DNA from: Taudactylus pleione | Lineage: Eukaryota; Chordata; Amphibia; Anura; Myobatrachidae | Assembly: GCA_031769625.1 (NCBI GenBank) | Contig: JAUIMM010000202.1 | Coordinates: 7,550,001-7,614,000 of the forward strand | Direction of reading: 5' to 3' | Length of the DNA stretch: 64,000 nucleotides | Part shown: piece by piece, positions 39,664 through 54,400 of the stretch | How the letters are laid out: every line of letters begins with the position of its first letter | Numbering within the stretch: the first letter of the stretch is position 1 | The notes under the pieces: model-generated | Told to the model about the DNA's origin: nothing | Databases searched by the model: none | The model's input: only the letters and a program-made list of their open reading frames with translations | Program-made: the position numbers and the translations under genes

Positions 39664-42300
39664 TTATACATTGTTGTGTTGGAGAAAAGGGTCTTGATTC
39701 CCTGATTGGCTCAAAAATGGTTTAAATTTAACATGGTGTTTCATAACTAGCTAAGCCTAATCTTTACAGTTTGAGGCTTTCCAAAAAGGAGAAACAGTGC
39801 AAATGCTTCTGCTAAAGATCCAGCGATGGCGGCAAACCTCACAGAATGATCCTTCTTCTGACAGGTAAGTGCTACTAATGGACGTAATCTAGCAGACACT
39901 TCCTGCCAAAATACTGTGTATGCTTTGATCATCCAGAACTTTCATCCTACTGATCCTGGAGCTCCATGGGGTCCCACGTAGTGAACACTGTCATTCCTCT
40001 GCAAATGACTCATGTTTCTATCTTCTCAGCAAAACACTCTTAAGTTCCATCTTGACTGTAGAAAACATCAGCAGTGGAGAAGTAGGCCAGTCATTTACCT
40101 CTTGGCATCAGGGTGGAGACCAAACAGTGGTCAAAGAAAGATTCCTTCTATATTGGTGTACTCTACCGCTGTATTACGACACTTTATTATATTGTTTGGC
40201 ATCATATTTACCTAATGTTATCTCCCGTAGCATTTTGTCCCTATATAAAATGTTGATGTATCACTGTTATGAATTGTTATCTGCTGCATTTTAACTTTAT
40301 GTTTAACATTGTTATATAAGTTATACACTTTTTACCTGTATGACATAGTATAATGTGCTTATATTACCATCATGCATTGTCTATATTATTTGTACATTGC
40401 CGCAGTATTATGTTTTAAGATTAAATTGTAATGTAATAGTTATATGTTGTTGACTTAAGCACATTTGCCTCTGTATATAGCATTGTTATGTATTATGTTA
40501 ATACAATGTTATCGTTTGCAAAAAAGTGATCAATAAATTAATGTATTGTGTTTATACATTGTTGTGTTGGAGAAAAGGGTCTTGATTCCCTGATTGGCTC
40601 AAAAATGGCTTAAATTTAAAATGGTGTTTCATAACTAGCTAAGCCTTAATCTTTACAGTTTGAGGCTTTCCAAAAAGAAGAAACAGTGCAAACGCACCTG
40701 CTAAAGATCCAGCGATGGCGGCAAACCTCACAGAATGATCCTTCTTCTGACAGGTAAGTGCTACTAATGGACGTCATCTAGCAGACACTTCCTGCCAAAA
40801 TACTGTGTATGCTTTGATCATCCAGAACTTTCATCCTACTGATCCTGGAGCTCCATGGGGTCCCACGTAGTGAACACTGTCATTCCTCTGCAAATGACTC
40901 ATGTTTCTATCTTCTCAGCAAAAGACTCTTAAGTTACATCTTGACTGTAGAAAACATCAGCAGTGGAGAAGAAGGCCAGTCATTTACCTCTTGGCATCAG
41001 GGTGGAGACCAAACAGTGGTCAAAGAAAGATTCCTTCTATATTGGTGTACTCTACCGCTGTATTACGACACTTTATTATATTGTTTGGCATCATATTTAC
41101 CTAATGTTATTTGCCGTAGCATTTTGTCCCTATATAAAATGTTGATGTATCACTGTTATGAATTGTTATCTGCTGCATTTTAACTTTATGTTTAACATTG
41201 TTATATAAGTTATACACTTTTTACCTGTATGACATAGTATAATGTGCTTATATTACCATCATGCATTGTCTATATTATTTGTACATTGCTGCAGTATTAT
41301 GTTTTAAGATTAAATTGTAATGTAATAGTTATATGTTGTTGACTTAAGCACATTTGCCTCTGTATATAGCATTGTTATGTATTATGTTAATACAATGTTA
41401 TCTTTTGCAAAAATAGAGTTCAATAAATTAATGTATTGTGTTTATACATTGTTGTGTTGGAGAAAAGGGTCTTGATTCCCTGATTGGCTCAAAAATGGCT
41501 TAAATTTAAAATGGTGTTTCATAACTAGCTAAGCCTTAATCTTTACAGTTTGAGGCTTTCCAAAAAGGAGAAACAGTGCAAACGCACCTGCTATAGATCC
41601 AGCGATGGCGGCAAACCTCACAGAATGATCCTTCTTCTGACAGGTAAGTGCTACTAATGGACGTCATCAGGCAGAAACTTCCTGCCAAAATACTGTGTAT
41701 GCTTTGATCATCCAGAACTTTCATCCTACTGATCCTGGAGCTCCATAGGGTCCCACGGAGTGAACACTGTCATTCCACAGCAAAAGACTCCTAAGTTCCA
41801 TCTTGACTGTAGACAACATCAGCAGTGGAGAAGAAGGCCAGCCATTTACCTCTTGGCATCAGGGTGGAGACCAAACAGTGGTCAAAGAAAGATTCCTTCT
41901 AAATTGGTGTACTCTACCGCTGTATTACGACACATTATTACATTGTTTGGCATCATATTTACCTAATGTTATCTGCCGTAGCATTTTGTCCCTATATAAA
42001 ATGTTGATGTATCACTGTTATGAATTGTTATCTGCTGCATTTTAACTTTATGTTTAACATTGTTATATATGTTATACACTTTTTACCTGTATGACATAGT
42101 ATAATGTGCTTATATTACCATCATGCATTATCTATATTATTTGTACATTGCCGCAGTATTATGTTTTAAGATTAGATTGTAATGTAATAGTTATATGTTG
42201 TTGACTTAAGCATATTTGACTCTATAAAGCATTGTTATGTATTATGTTAATACAATGTTATCGTTTGCAAAAACGTGATCAATAAATTAATGTATTGTGT
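39664..42300 (+). repeat. Partial pentamer: duplicated trimer (monomers 46-48, 2,637 bp)
   Basis: This block copies members 3, 4 and 5 of the pentamer at an offset of 2,637 bp from 37027-39663, without members 1 and 2. It is what one unequal exchange between two pentamers in shifted register would leave. The junction with copy 2 lies inside homologous sequence, so no breakpoint scar can be seen. Confidence 0.93.
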
Positions 42301-45300
42301 TTATACATTGTTGTGTTGGAGAAAAGAGTCTTGATTCCCTGATTGGCTCAAAGATGGCTTCAATTTAAAATGGTGTTTCATAACTAGCTAAACCTTAATC
42401 TTTACAGTTTGAAGCTTTCCAAAAAGGAGAAACAGTGCAATCGCACCTGCTAAAGATCCAGCGATGGCGGCAAACCTCACAGAATGATCCTTCTTCTGAC
42501 AGGTAAGTGCTACTAATGGACGTCATCAGGCAGCAACTTTCTGCCAAAATACTGTGTATGCTTTGATCATCCAGAACTTTCATCCTACTGATCCTGGAGC
42601 TCCATAGGGTCCCACGTAGTGAACACTGTCATTCCACAGCAAAAGACTCCTAAGTTCCATCTTGACTGTAGACAACATCAGCAGTGGAGAAGAAGGCCAG
42701 CCATTTACCTCTTGGCATCAGGGTGGAGACCAAACAGTGGTCAAAGAAAGATTCCTTCTAAATTGGTGTACTCTACTGCTGTATTACGACACTTTATTAC
42801 ATTGTTTGGCATCATATTTACCTAATGTTATCTGCCGTAGCATTTTGTCCCTATATAAAATGTTGATGTATCACTATTATGAATTGTTATCTGCTGCATT
42901 TTAACTTTATGTTTAGCATTATTATATATGTTATACACTTTTCACCTGTATGACATAGTATAATGTGCTTATATTACCATCATGCATTGTCTATATTATT
43001 TGTACATTGCCGCAGTATTATGTTTTAAGATTAAATTGTAATGTAATAGTTATATGTTGTTGACTTAAGCACATTTGCCTCTGTATATAGCATTGTTATG
43101 TATTATGTTAATACAATGTTATCTTTTGCAAAAATAGATTTCAATAAATTAATGTATTGTGTTTATACATTGTTGTGTTTGAGAAAAGGGTCTTGATTCC
43201 CTGATTGGCTCAAAAATAGCTTAAATTTAAAATGGTGTTTCATAACTAGCTAAGCATTAATCTTTACAGTTTGAGGCTTTCCAAAAAGGAGAAACAGTGC
43301 AAACGCACCTGCTAAAGATCCAGGGATGGCGGCAAACCTCACAGAATGATCCTTCTTCTGACAGGTAAGTGCTACTAATGGACATCATCTAGCAGACACT
43401 TCCTGCCAAAATACTGTGTATGCTTTGATCATCCAGAACTTTCATCCTACTGATCCTGGAGCTCCATGGGGTCCCACATAGTGAACACTGTCATTCCTCT
43501 GCAAATGATTCAGGTCTCTATCTTCTCAACAAAAGACTCCTTAGTTCCATCTTGACTGTAGACAAGATCAGCAGTGGAGATGAAGGCCAGCCATTTACCT
43601 CTTGGCATCAGGGTGGAGACCAAACAGTGGTCAAAGAAAGATTCCTTCTAAATTGGTGTACTCTACCGCTGTATTACGACACATTATTACATTGTTTGGC
43701 ATCATATTTACCTAATGTTATATGCCGTGCATTTTGTCCCTATATAAAATGTTGATGTATCACTGTTATGAACTGTTATCTGCTGCATTTTAACTCTATG
43801 TTTAACATTGTTACATATGTTATACACTTTTCACCTGTATGACATAGTATAATGTGCTTATGTTACCATCATGCATTATCTATATTATTTGTACATTGCC
43901 GCAGTATTATGTTTTAAGATTAAATTGTAATGTAATAGTTATATTTTGTTGACTTAAGCATATTTACCTCTGTATAAAGCATTGTTATGTATTATGTTAA
44001 TACAATGTTATCGTTTGCAAAAAAGTGTTCAATAAATTAATGTATTGTGTTTATACATTGTTGTGTTGGAGAAAAGGGTCTTGATTCCCTGATTGGCTCA
44101 AAAATGGTTTAAATTTAACATGGTGTTTCATAACTAGCTAAGCCTAATCTTTACAGTTTGAGGCTTTCCAAAAAGGAGAAACAGTGCAAATGCTTCTGCT
44201 AAAGATCCAGCGATGGCGGCAAACCTCACAGAATGATCCTTCTTCTGACAGGTAAGTGCTACTAATGGACGTAATCTAGCAGACACTTCCTGCCAAAATA
44301 CTGTGTATGCTTTGATCATCCAGAACTTTCATCCTACTGATCCTGGAGCTCCATGGGGTCCCACGTAGTGAACACTGTCATTCCTCTGCAAATGACTCAT
44401 GTTTCTATCTTCTCAGCAAAACACTCTTAAGTTCCATCTTGACTGTAGAAAACATCAGCAGTGGAGAAGTAGGCCAGTCATTTACCTCTTGGCATCAGGG
44501 TGGAGACCAAACAGTGGTCAAAGAAAGATTCCTTCTATATTGGTGTACTCTACCGCTGTTTTACGACACTTTATTATATTGTTTGGCATCATATTTACCT
44601 AATGTTATCTCCCGTAGCATTTTGTCCCTATATAAAATGTTGATGTATCACTGTTATGAATTGTTATCTGCTGCATTTTAACTTTATGTTTAACATTGTT
44701 ATATAAGTTATACACTTTTTACCTGTATGACATAGTATAATGTGCTTATATTACCATCATGCATTGTCTATATTATTTGTACATTGCCGCAGTATTATGT
44801 TTTAAGATTAAATTGTAATGTAATAGTTATATGTTGTTGACTTAAGCACATTTGCCTCTGTATATAGCATTGTTATGTATTATGTTAATACAATGTTATC
44901 GTTTGCAAAAAAGTGATCAATAAATTAATGTATTGTGTTTATACATTGTTGTGTTGGAGAAAAGGGTCTTGATTCCCTGATTGGCTCAAAAATGGCTTAA
45001 ATTTAAAATGGTGTTTCATAACTAGCTAAGCCTTAATCTTTACAGTTTGAGGCTTTCCAAAAAGAAGAAACAGTGCAAACGCACCTGCTAAAGATCCAGC
45101 GATGGCGGCAAACCTCACAGAATGATCCTTCTTCTGACAGGTAAGTGCTACTAATGGACGTCATCTAGCAGACACTTCCTGCCAAAATACTGTGTATGCT
45201 TTGATCATCCAGAACTTTCATCCTACTGATCCTGGAGCTCCATGGGGTCCCACGTAGTGAACACTGTCATTCCTCTGCAAATGACTCATGTTTCTATCTT

Positions 45301-46687
45301 CTCAGCAAAAGACTCTTAAGTTACATCTTGACTGTAGAAAACATCAGCAGTGGAGAAGAAGGCCAGTCATTTACCTCTTGGCATCAGGGTGGAGACCAAA
45401 CAGTGGTCAAAGAAAGATTCCTTCTATATTGGTGTACTCTACCGCTGTATTACGACACTTTATTATATTGTTTGGCATCATATTTACCTAATGTTATTTG
45501 CCGTAGCATTTTGTCCCTATATAAAATGTTGATGTATCACTGTTATGAATTGTTATCTGCTGCATTTTAACTTTATGTTTAACATTGTTATATAAGTTAT
45601 ACACTTTTTACCTGTATGACATAGTATAATGTGCTTATATTACCATCATGCATTGTCTATATTATTTGTACATTGCTGCAGTATTATGTTTTAAGATTAA
45701 ATTGTAATGTAATAGTTATATGTTGTTGACTTAAGCACATTTGCCTCTGTATATAGCATTGTTATGTATTATGTTAATACAATGTTATCTTTTGCAAAAA
45801 TAGAGTTCAATAAATTAATGTATTGTGTTTATACATTGTTGTGTTGGAGAAAAGGGTCTTGATTCCCTGATTGGCTCAAAAATGGCTTAAATTTAAAATG
45901 GTGTTTCATAACTAGCTAAGCCTTAATCTTTACAGTTTGAGGCTTTCCAAAAAGGAGAAACAGTGCAAACGCACCTGCTATAGATCCAGCGATGGCGGCA
46001 AACCTCACAGAATGATCCTTCTTCTGACAGGTAAGTGCTACTAATGGACGTCATCAGGCAGAAACTTCCTGCCAAAATACTGTGTATGCTTTGATCATCC
46101 AGAACTTTCATCCTACTGATCCTGGAGCTCCATAGGGTCCCACGGAGTGAACACTGTCATTCCACAGCAAAAGACTCCTAAGTTCCATCTTGACTGTAGA
46201 CAACATCAGCAGTGGAGAAGAAGGCCAGCCATTTACCTCTTGGCATCAGGGTGGAGACCAAACAGTGGTCAAAGAAAGATTCCTTCTAAATTGGTGTACT
46301 CTACCGCTGTATTACGACACATTATTACATTGTTTGGCATCATATTTACCTAATGTTATCTGCCGTAGCATTTTGTCCCTATATAAAATGTTGATGTATC
46401 ACTGTTATGAATTGTTATCTGCTGCATTTTAACTTTATGTTTAACATTGTTATATATGTTATACACTTTTTACCTGTATGACATAGTATAATGTGCTTAT
46501 ATTACCATCATGCATTATCTATATTATTTGTACATTGCCGCAGTATTATGTTTTAAGATTAGATTGTAATGTAATAGTTATATGTTGTTGACTTAAGCAT
46601 ATTTGACTCTATAAAGCATTGTTATGTATTATGTTAATACAATGTTATCGTTTGCAAAAAAGTGATCAATAAATTAATGTATTGTGT
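42301..46687 (+). repeat. Pentamer higher-order repeat, copy 3 (monomers 49-53, 4,387 bp)
   Basis: This is the same five-monomer order as copies 1 and 2, 7,024 bp (4,387 + 2,637) downstream of copy 2. Private changes include GCTTCAATTT near 42359, GAGATGAAGG near 43578 and CTGTTTTACG near 44557. The last member ends with AAAAAAGTGATC in place of AAAAACGTGATC, and that variant is shared with monomer 66 far downstream. Confidence 0.94.
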
Positions 46688-48439
46688 TTATACATTGTTG
46701 TGTTGGAGAAAAGAGTCTTGATTCCCTGATTGGCTCAAAGATGGCTTAAATTTAAAATGGTGTTTCATAACTAGCTAAACCTTAATCTTTACAGTTTGAA
46801 GCTTTCCAAAAAGGAGAAACAGTGCAATCGCACCTGCTAAAGATCCAGCGATGGCGGCAAACCTCACAGAATGATCCTTCTTCTGACAGGTAAGTGCTAC
46901 TAATAGACGTCATCAGGCAGCAACTTTCTGCCAAAATACTGTGTATGCTTTGATCATCCAGAACTTTCATCCTACTGATCCTGGAGCTCCATAGGGTCCC
47001 ACGTAGTGAACACTGTCATTCCACAGCAAAAGACTCCTAAGTTCCATCTTGACTGTAGACAACATCAGCAGTGGAGAAGAAGGCCAGCCATTTACCTCTT
47101 GGCATCAGGGTGGAGACCAAACAGTGGTCAAAGAAAGATTCCTTCTAAATTGGTGTACTCTACTGCTGTATTACGACACTTTATTACATTGTTTGGCATC
47201 ATATTTACCTAATGTTATCTGCCGTAGCATTTTGTCCCTATATAAAATGTTGATGTATCACTATTATGAATTGTTATCTGCTGCATTTTAACTTTATGTT
47301 TAGCATTATTATATATGTTATACACTTTTCACCTGTATGACATAGTATAATGTGCTTATATTACCATCATGCATTGTCTATATTATTTGTACATTGCCGC
47401 AGTATTAAGTTTTAATATTAAATTGTAATGTAATAGTTATATGTTGTTGACTTAAGCACATTTGCCTCTGTATATAGCATTGTTATGTATTATGTTAATA
47501 CAATGTTATCTTTAGCAAAAATAGATTTCAATAAATTAATGTATTGTGTTTTTACATTGTTGTGTTTGAGAAAAAGGTCTTGATTCCCTGATTGGCTCAA
47601 AAATAGCTTAAATTTAAAATGGTGTTTCATAACTAGCTAAGCCTTAATCTTTACAGTTTGAGGCTTTCCAAAAAGGAGAAACAGTGCAAACGCACCTGCT
47701 AAAGATCCAGCGATGGCGGCAAACCTCACAGAATGATCCTTCTTCTGACAGGTAAGTGCTACTAATGGACGTCATCTAGCAGACACTTCCTGCCAAAATA
47801 CTGTGTATGCTTTGATCATCCAGAACTTTCATCCTACTGATCCTGGAGCTCCATGGGGTCCCACGTAGTGAACTCTGTCATTCCTCTGCAAATGATTCAG
47901 GTCTCTATCTTCTCAACAAAAGACTCCTTAGTTCCATCTTGACAGTAGACAAGATTAGCAGTGGAGAAGAAGGCCAGCCATTTACCTCTTGGCATCAGGG
48001 TGGAGACCAAACAGTGGTCAAAGAAAGATTCCTTCTAAATTGGTGTACTCTACCGCTGTATTACGACACATTATTACATTGTTTGGCATCATATTTACCT
48101 AATGTTATCTGCCGTTGCATTTTGTCCCTATATAAAATGTTGATGTATCACTGTTATGAATTGTTATCTGCTGCATTTTAACTTTATGTTTAACACTGTT
48201 ATATATGTTATACACTTTTTACCTGTATGACATAGTATAATGTGCTTAAATTACCATCATGCATTATCTATATTATTTGTACATTGCCGCAGTATTATGT
48301 TTTAAGATTAAATTGTAATGTAATAGTTATATGTTGTTGACTTAAGCATATTTGCCTCTGTATATAGCATTGTTAAGTATTATGTTAATACAATGTTATC
48401 TTTTGCAAAAAGAGAGTTCAATAAATTAATGTAATGTGT
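46688..48439 (+). repeat. End of pentamer zone (monomers 54-55)
   Basis: Monomer 54 is a fourth copy of pentamer member 1, but its tail carries new marks: GTATTAAGTTTTAATATT near 47402 and a TTTTTACATTG start to the next unit. Monomer 55 is a K-type copy with GCCGTTGCAT near 48111 and GCTTAAATTACC near 48244. The same pair, with the same marks, recurs at 58192-59943. Confidence 0.9.
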
Positions 48440-51400
48440 TTATACATTGTTGTGTTGGAGAAAAGGGTCTTGATTCCCTGATTGGCTCAAAAATGGCTTA
48501 AATTTAAAATGGTGTTTCATAACTAGCTAAGCCTTAATCTTTACAGTTTGAGGCATTCCAAAAAGGAGAAACAGTGCAAACGCACCTGCTAAAGATCCAG
48601 CCATGGCGGCAAACCTCACAGAATGATCCTTCTTCTGACAGGTAAGTGCTACTAATGGACGTCATCTAGCAGACACTTCCTGCCAAAATACTGTGTATGC
48701 TTTGATCATCCAGAACTTTCATCCTACTGATCCTGGAGCTCCATGGGGTCCCACATAGTGAACACTGTCATTCCTCTGCAAATGACTCAGGTCTCTATCT
48801 TCTCAACAAAAGACTCCTTAGTTCCATCTTGACTGTAGACAAGATTAGCAGTGGAGAAGAAGGCCAGCCATTTACCTCTTGGCATCAGGGTGGAGACCAA
48901 ACAGTGGTCAAAGAAAGAATCCTTGTAAATTGGGGTACTCTACCGCTGTATTACGACACATTATTACATTGTTTGGCATCATATTTACCTAATGTTATCT
49001 GCCGTAGCATTTTGTCCCTATATAAAATGTTGATGTATCACTGTTATGAATTGTTATCTGCAGCATTTTAACTTTATGTTTAACATTGTTATATATGTTA
49101 TACACTTTTTATCTGTATGACATAGTATAATGTGCTTATATTACCATCATACATTATCTATATTATTTGTACATTGCCGCAGTATTATGTTTTAAGATTA
49201 AATTGTAATGTAATAGTTATATGTTGTTGACTTAAGCATATTTGACTCTGCATAAAGCATTGGTATGTATTATGTTAATACAATGTTATCGTTTGCAAAA
49301 AAGTGATCAATAAATTAATGTATTGTGTTTATACATTGTTGTGTTGGAAAAAAGGGTCTTGATTCCCTGATTGGCTCAAAAATGGTTTAAATTTAAAATG
49401 GTGTTTCATAACTAGCTAAGCCTTAATCTTTACAGTTTGAGGCTTTCCAAAAAGGAGAAACAGTGCAAATGCACCTGCTAAAGATCCAGCGATGGCGGCA
49501 AACCTCACAGAATGATCCTTCTTCTGACAGGTAAGTGCTACTAATGGACGTCATCTAGCAGACACTTCCTGCCAAAATACTGTGTATGCTTTGATCATCC
49601 AGAACTTTCATCCTACTGATCCTGGAGCTCCATGGGGTCCCACATAGTGAACACTCTCATTCCTCTGCAAATGACTCAGGTCTCTATCTTCTCAACAAAA
49701 GACTCCTAAGTTCCATCTTGACTGTAGACAAGATCAGCAGTGGAGCAGAAAGCCAACCATTTACCTCTTGGCATCAGGGTGGAGACCAAACAGTGGTCAA
49801 AGAAAGATTCCTTCTAAATTGGTGTACTCTACCGCTGTATTACGACATATTATTACATTGTTTGGCATCATATTTACCTAATGTTATCTGCCGTAGCATT
49901 TTTTCCCTATATAAAATGTTGATGTATCACTGTTATGAATTGTTATCTGCTGCATTTTAACTTTATGTTTAACATTGTTATATATGTTATACACTTTTTA
50001 CCTGTATGACATAGTATAATATGCTTATATTACCATCATGCATTATCTATATTATTTGTACATTGCCGCAGTATTATGTTTTAAGATTAAATTGTAATGT
50101 AATAGTTATATGTTGTTGACTTAAGCACATTTGCCTCTGTATATAGCATTGTTATGTATTATGTTAATACAATGTTATCTTTTGCAAAAATAGATTTCAA
50201 TAAATTAATGTATTGTGTTTATACATTGTTGTGTTTGAGAAAAAGGTCTTGATTCCCTGATTGGCTCAAAAATAGCATAAATTTAAAATGGTGTTTCATA
50301 ACTAGCTAAGCCTTAATCTTTACAGTTTGAGGCTTTCCAAAAAGGAGAAACAGTGCAAACGCACCTGCTAAAGATCCAGCGATGGCGGCAAACCTCACAG
50401 AATGATCCTTCTTCTTACAGGTAAGTGCTACTAATGGACGTCATCTAGCAGACACTTCCTGCCAAAATACTGTGTATGCTTTGATCATCCAGAACTTTCA
50501 TCCTACTGATCCTGGAGCTCCATGGGGTCCCACATAGTGAACACTGTCATTCCTCTGCAAATGATTCAGGTCTCTATCTTCTCAACAAAAGACTCCTTAG
50601 TTCCATCTTGACAGTAGACAAGATTAGCAGTGGAGAAGAAGGCCAGCCATTTACATCTTGGCATCAGGGTGGAGACCAAACAGTGGTCAAAGAAAGATTC
50701 CTTCTAAATTGGTGTACTCTACCGCTGTATTACGACACATTATTACATTGTTTGGCATCATATTTACCTAATGTTATCTGCCGTAGCATTTTGTCCCTAT
50801 ATAAAATGTTGATGTATCACTGTTATGAATTGTTATCTGCTGCATTTTAACTTTATGTTTAACACTGTTATATATGTTATATACTTTTTAACTGTATGAC
50901 ATAGTATAATGTGCTTATATTACCATCATGCATTATCTGTATTATTTGTACATTGCCGCAGTATTATGTTTTAAGATTAAATTGTAATGTAATAGTTATA
51001 TGCTGTTGACTTAAGCATATTTGCCTCTGTATAAAGCATTGTTATGTATTATGTTAATACAATGTTATCGTTTGCAAAAAAGTGTTCAATAAAGTAACGT
51101 ATTGTGTTTATACATTGTTGTGTTGGAGAAAAGGGTCTTGATTCCTGATTGGCTCAAAAATGGTTTAAATTTAACATGGTGTTTCATAACTAGCTAAGCC
51201 TTAATATTTACAGTTTGAGGCTTTCCAAAAAGGAGAAACAGTGCAAACGCTCCTTCTAAAGATCCAGCGATGGCGGCAAACCTCACATAATGATCCTTCT
51301 TCTGACAGGTAAGTGCTACTAATGGACGTCATCTAGCAGACACTTCCTGCCAAAATACTGTGTATGCTTTGATTATCCAGAACTTTCATCCTACTGATCC

Positions 51401-54400
51401 TTGAGCTCCATAGGGTCCCACGTAGTGAACACTGTCATTCCTCTGCAAATGACTCATGTTTCTATCTTCTCAACAAAAGACTCCTAAGTTCCATCTTGAC
51501 TGTAGACAACATCAGCAGTGGAGAAGAAGGCCAGCCATTTACCTCTCGGCATCAGGGTGGAGACCAAACAGTGGTCAAAGAAAGATTCCTTCTAAATTGG
51601 TGTACTCTACCGCTGTATTACGACACTTTATTATATTGTTTGGCATCATATTTACCTAATGTTATCTGCCGTAGCTTTTTGTCCCTATATAAAATGTTGA
51701 TATATCACTGTTATGAATTGTTATCTGCTGCATTTTAACTTTATGTTTAACATTGTTATATATGTTATACACTTTTTACCTGTATGACATAGTATAATGT
51801 GCTTATATTACCATCATGCATTGTCTATATTATTTGTACATTGCCGCAGTATTATGTTTTAAGATTAAATTGTAATGTAATAGTTATATGTTGTTGACTT
51901 AAGCATATTTGCCTTTGTATAAAGCATTGTTATGTATTATGTTAATACAATGTTATCATTTGCAAAAAAGTGTTCAATAAATTAATGTATTGTGTTTATA
52001 CATTGTTGTGTTGGAGAAAAGGGTCTTGATTCCCTGATTGGCTCAAAAATGGATTAAATTTAAAATGGTGTTTCATAACTAGCTAAGCCTTAATCTTTAC
52101 AGTTTGAGGCTTTCCAAAAAGGAGAAACAGTGCAAACGCACCTGCTAAAGATCCAGCGATGGCGGCAAACCTCACAGAATGATCCTTCTTCTGACAGGTA
52201 AGTGCTACTAATGGAAGTCATCTAGCAGACACTTCCTGCCAAAATACTGTGTATGCTTTGATCATCCAGAACTTTCATCCTACTGATCTTGGGGCTCCAT
52301 GGGGTCCCACATAGTGAACACTGTCATTCCTCTGCAAATGACTCATGTTTCTATCTTCTCAGCAAACGACTCCTAAGTTCCATCTTGACTGTAGAAAACA
52401 TCAGCAGTGGAGAAGAAGGCCAGCCATTTACCTCTTGGCATCAGGGTGGAGACCAAACAGTGGTCAAAGAAAGATTCCTTCTATATTGGTGTACTCTACC
52501 GCTGTATTACGACACTTTATTATATTGTTTGGCATCATATTTACCTAATGTTATCTGCCGTAGCATTTTGTCCCTATAAAAAATGTTGATGTATCACTGT
52601 TATGAATTGTTATCTGCTGCATTTTAACTTTATGTTTAACATTGTTATATATGTTATACACTTTTTACCTGTATGACATAGTATAATGTGCTTATATTAC
52701 CATCATGCATTGTCTATATTATTTGTACATTGCCGCAGTATTATATTTTAAGATTAAATTGTAATGTAATAGTTATATGTTGTTGACTTAAGCACATTTG
52801 CCTCTGTATATAGCATTGTTATGTATTATGTTAATACAATGTTATCTTTTGCAAAAAGAGAGTTCAATAAATTAATGTATTGTGTTTATACATTGTTGTG
52901 TTGGAGAAAAGGGTCTTGATTCCCTGATTGGCTCAAAAATGGCTTAAATTTAAAATGGTGTTTCATAACTAGCTAAGCCTTAATCTTTACAGTTTGAGGC
53001 TTTCCAAAAAGGAGAAACAGTGCAAACGCACCTGCTAAAGATCCAGCGATGGCGGCGAACCTCACGGAATGATCCTTCTTCTGACAGGTAAGTGCTACTA
53101 ATGGAAGTCATCAAGCAGACACTTTCTGCCAAAATACTGTGAATGCTTTGATCATCCAGAACTTTCATCCTACTGATCCTGGAGCTCCATGGGGTCCCAC
53201 ATAGTGAACACTGTCATTCCTCTGCAAATGACTCAGGTCTCTATCTTCTCAACAAAAGACTCCTAAGTTCCATCTTGACTGTAGACAAGATCAGCAGTGG
53301 AGCAGAAGGCCAACCATTTACCTCTTGGCATCAGGGTGGAAACCAAACAGTGGTCAAAGAAAGATTCCTTTTAAATTGGTGTACTCTACCGCTGTATTAC
53401 GACACATTATAACATTGTTTTGCATCATATTTACCTAATGTTATCTGCCGTAGCATTTTTTCCCTATATAGAATGTTGATGTATCACTGTTATGAATTGT
53501 TATCTGCTGCATTTTAACTTTATGTTTAACATTGTTGTATATGTTATACACTTTTTACCTGTATGACATAGTATAATGTGCTTATATTACCATCATGCAT
53601 TATCTGTATTATTTGTACATTGCCGCAGTATAATGTTTTAAGACTAAATTGTAATGTAATAGTTATATGTTGTTGACGTAAGCATATTTGCCTCTGTATA
53701 AAGCATTGTTATGTGTGATGTTAATACAATGTTATCGTTTGCAAAAAAGTGTTCAATAAAGTAATGTATTGTGTTTATACATTGTTGTGTTGGAGAAAAG
53801 GGTCTTGATTCCCTGATTGGCTCAAAAATGGTTTCAATTTAACATGGTGTTTCATAACTAGCTAAGCCTTAATCTTTACAGTTTGAGGCTTTCCAAAAAG
53901 GAGAAACAGTGCAAACGCTCCTGCTAAAGATCCAGCGATGGCGGCAAACCTCACAGAATGATCCTTCTTCTGACAGGTAAGTGCTACTAATGGACGTCAT
54001 CTAGCAGACACTTCCTGCCAAAATACTGTGTATGCTTTGATCATCCAGAACTTTCATCCTACTGATCCTGGAGCTCCATGGGGTCCCACATAGTGAACAC
54101 TGTCATTCCTCTGCAAATGATTCAGGTCTCTATCTTCTCAACAAAAGACTCCTTAGTTCCATCTTGACAGTAGACAAGATTAGCAGTGGAGAAGAAGGCC
54201 AGCCATTTACCTCTTTGCATCAGGGTGGAGACCAAACAGTGGTCAAAGAAAGATTCCTTCTAAATTGGTGTACTCTACCGCTGTATTACGACACATTATT
54301 TCATTGTTTGGCATCATATTTAACTAATGTTATCTGCCGTAGCATTTTGTCCCTATATAAAATGTTGATGTATCACTGTTATGAATTGTTATCTGCTGCA

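Noticed and set aside
37027..42300. The partial trimer as an assembly artefact
   Set aside because: It cannot be excluded without reads, but small differences between copies (such as at 32872 and 44557) suggest real, distinct units. It is kept as a finding with this caveat.
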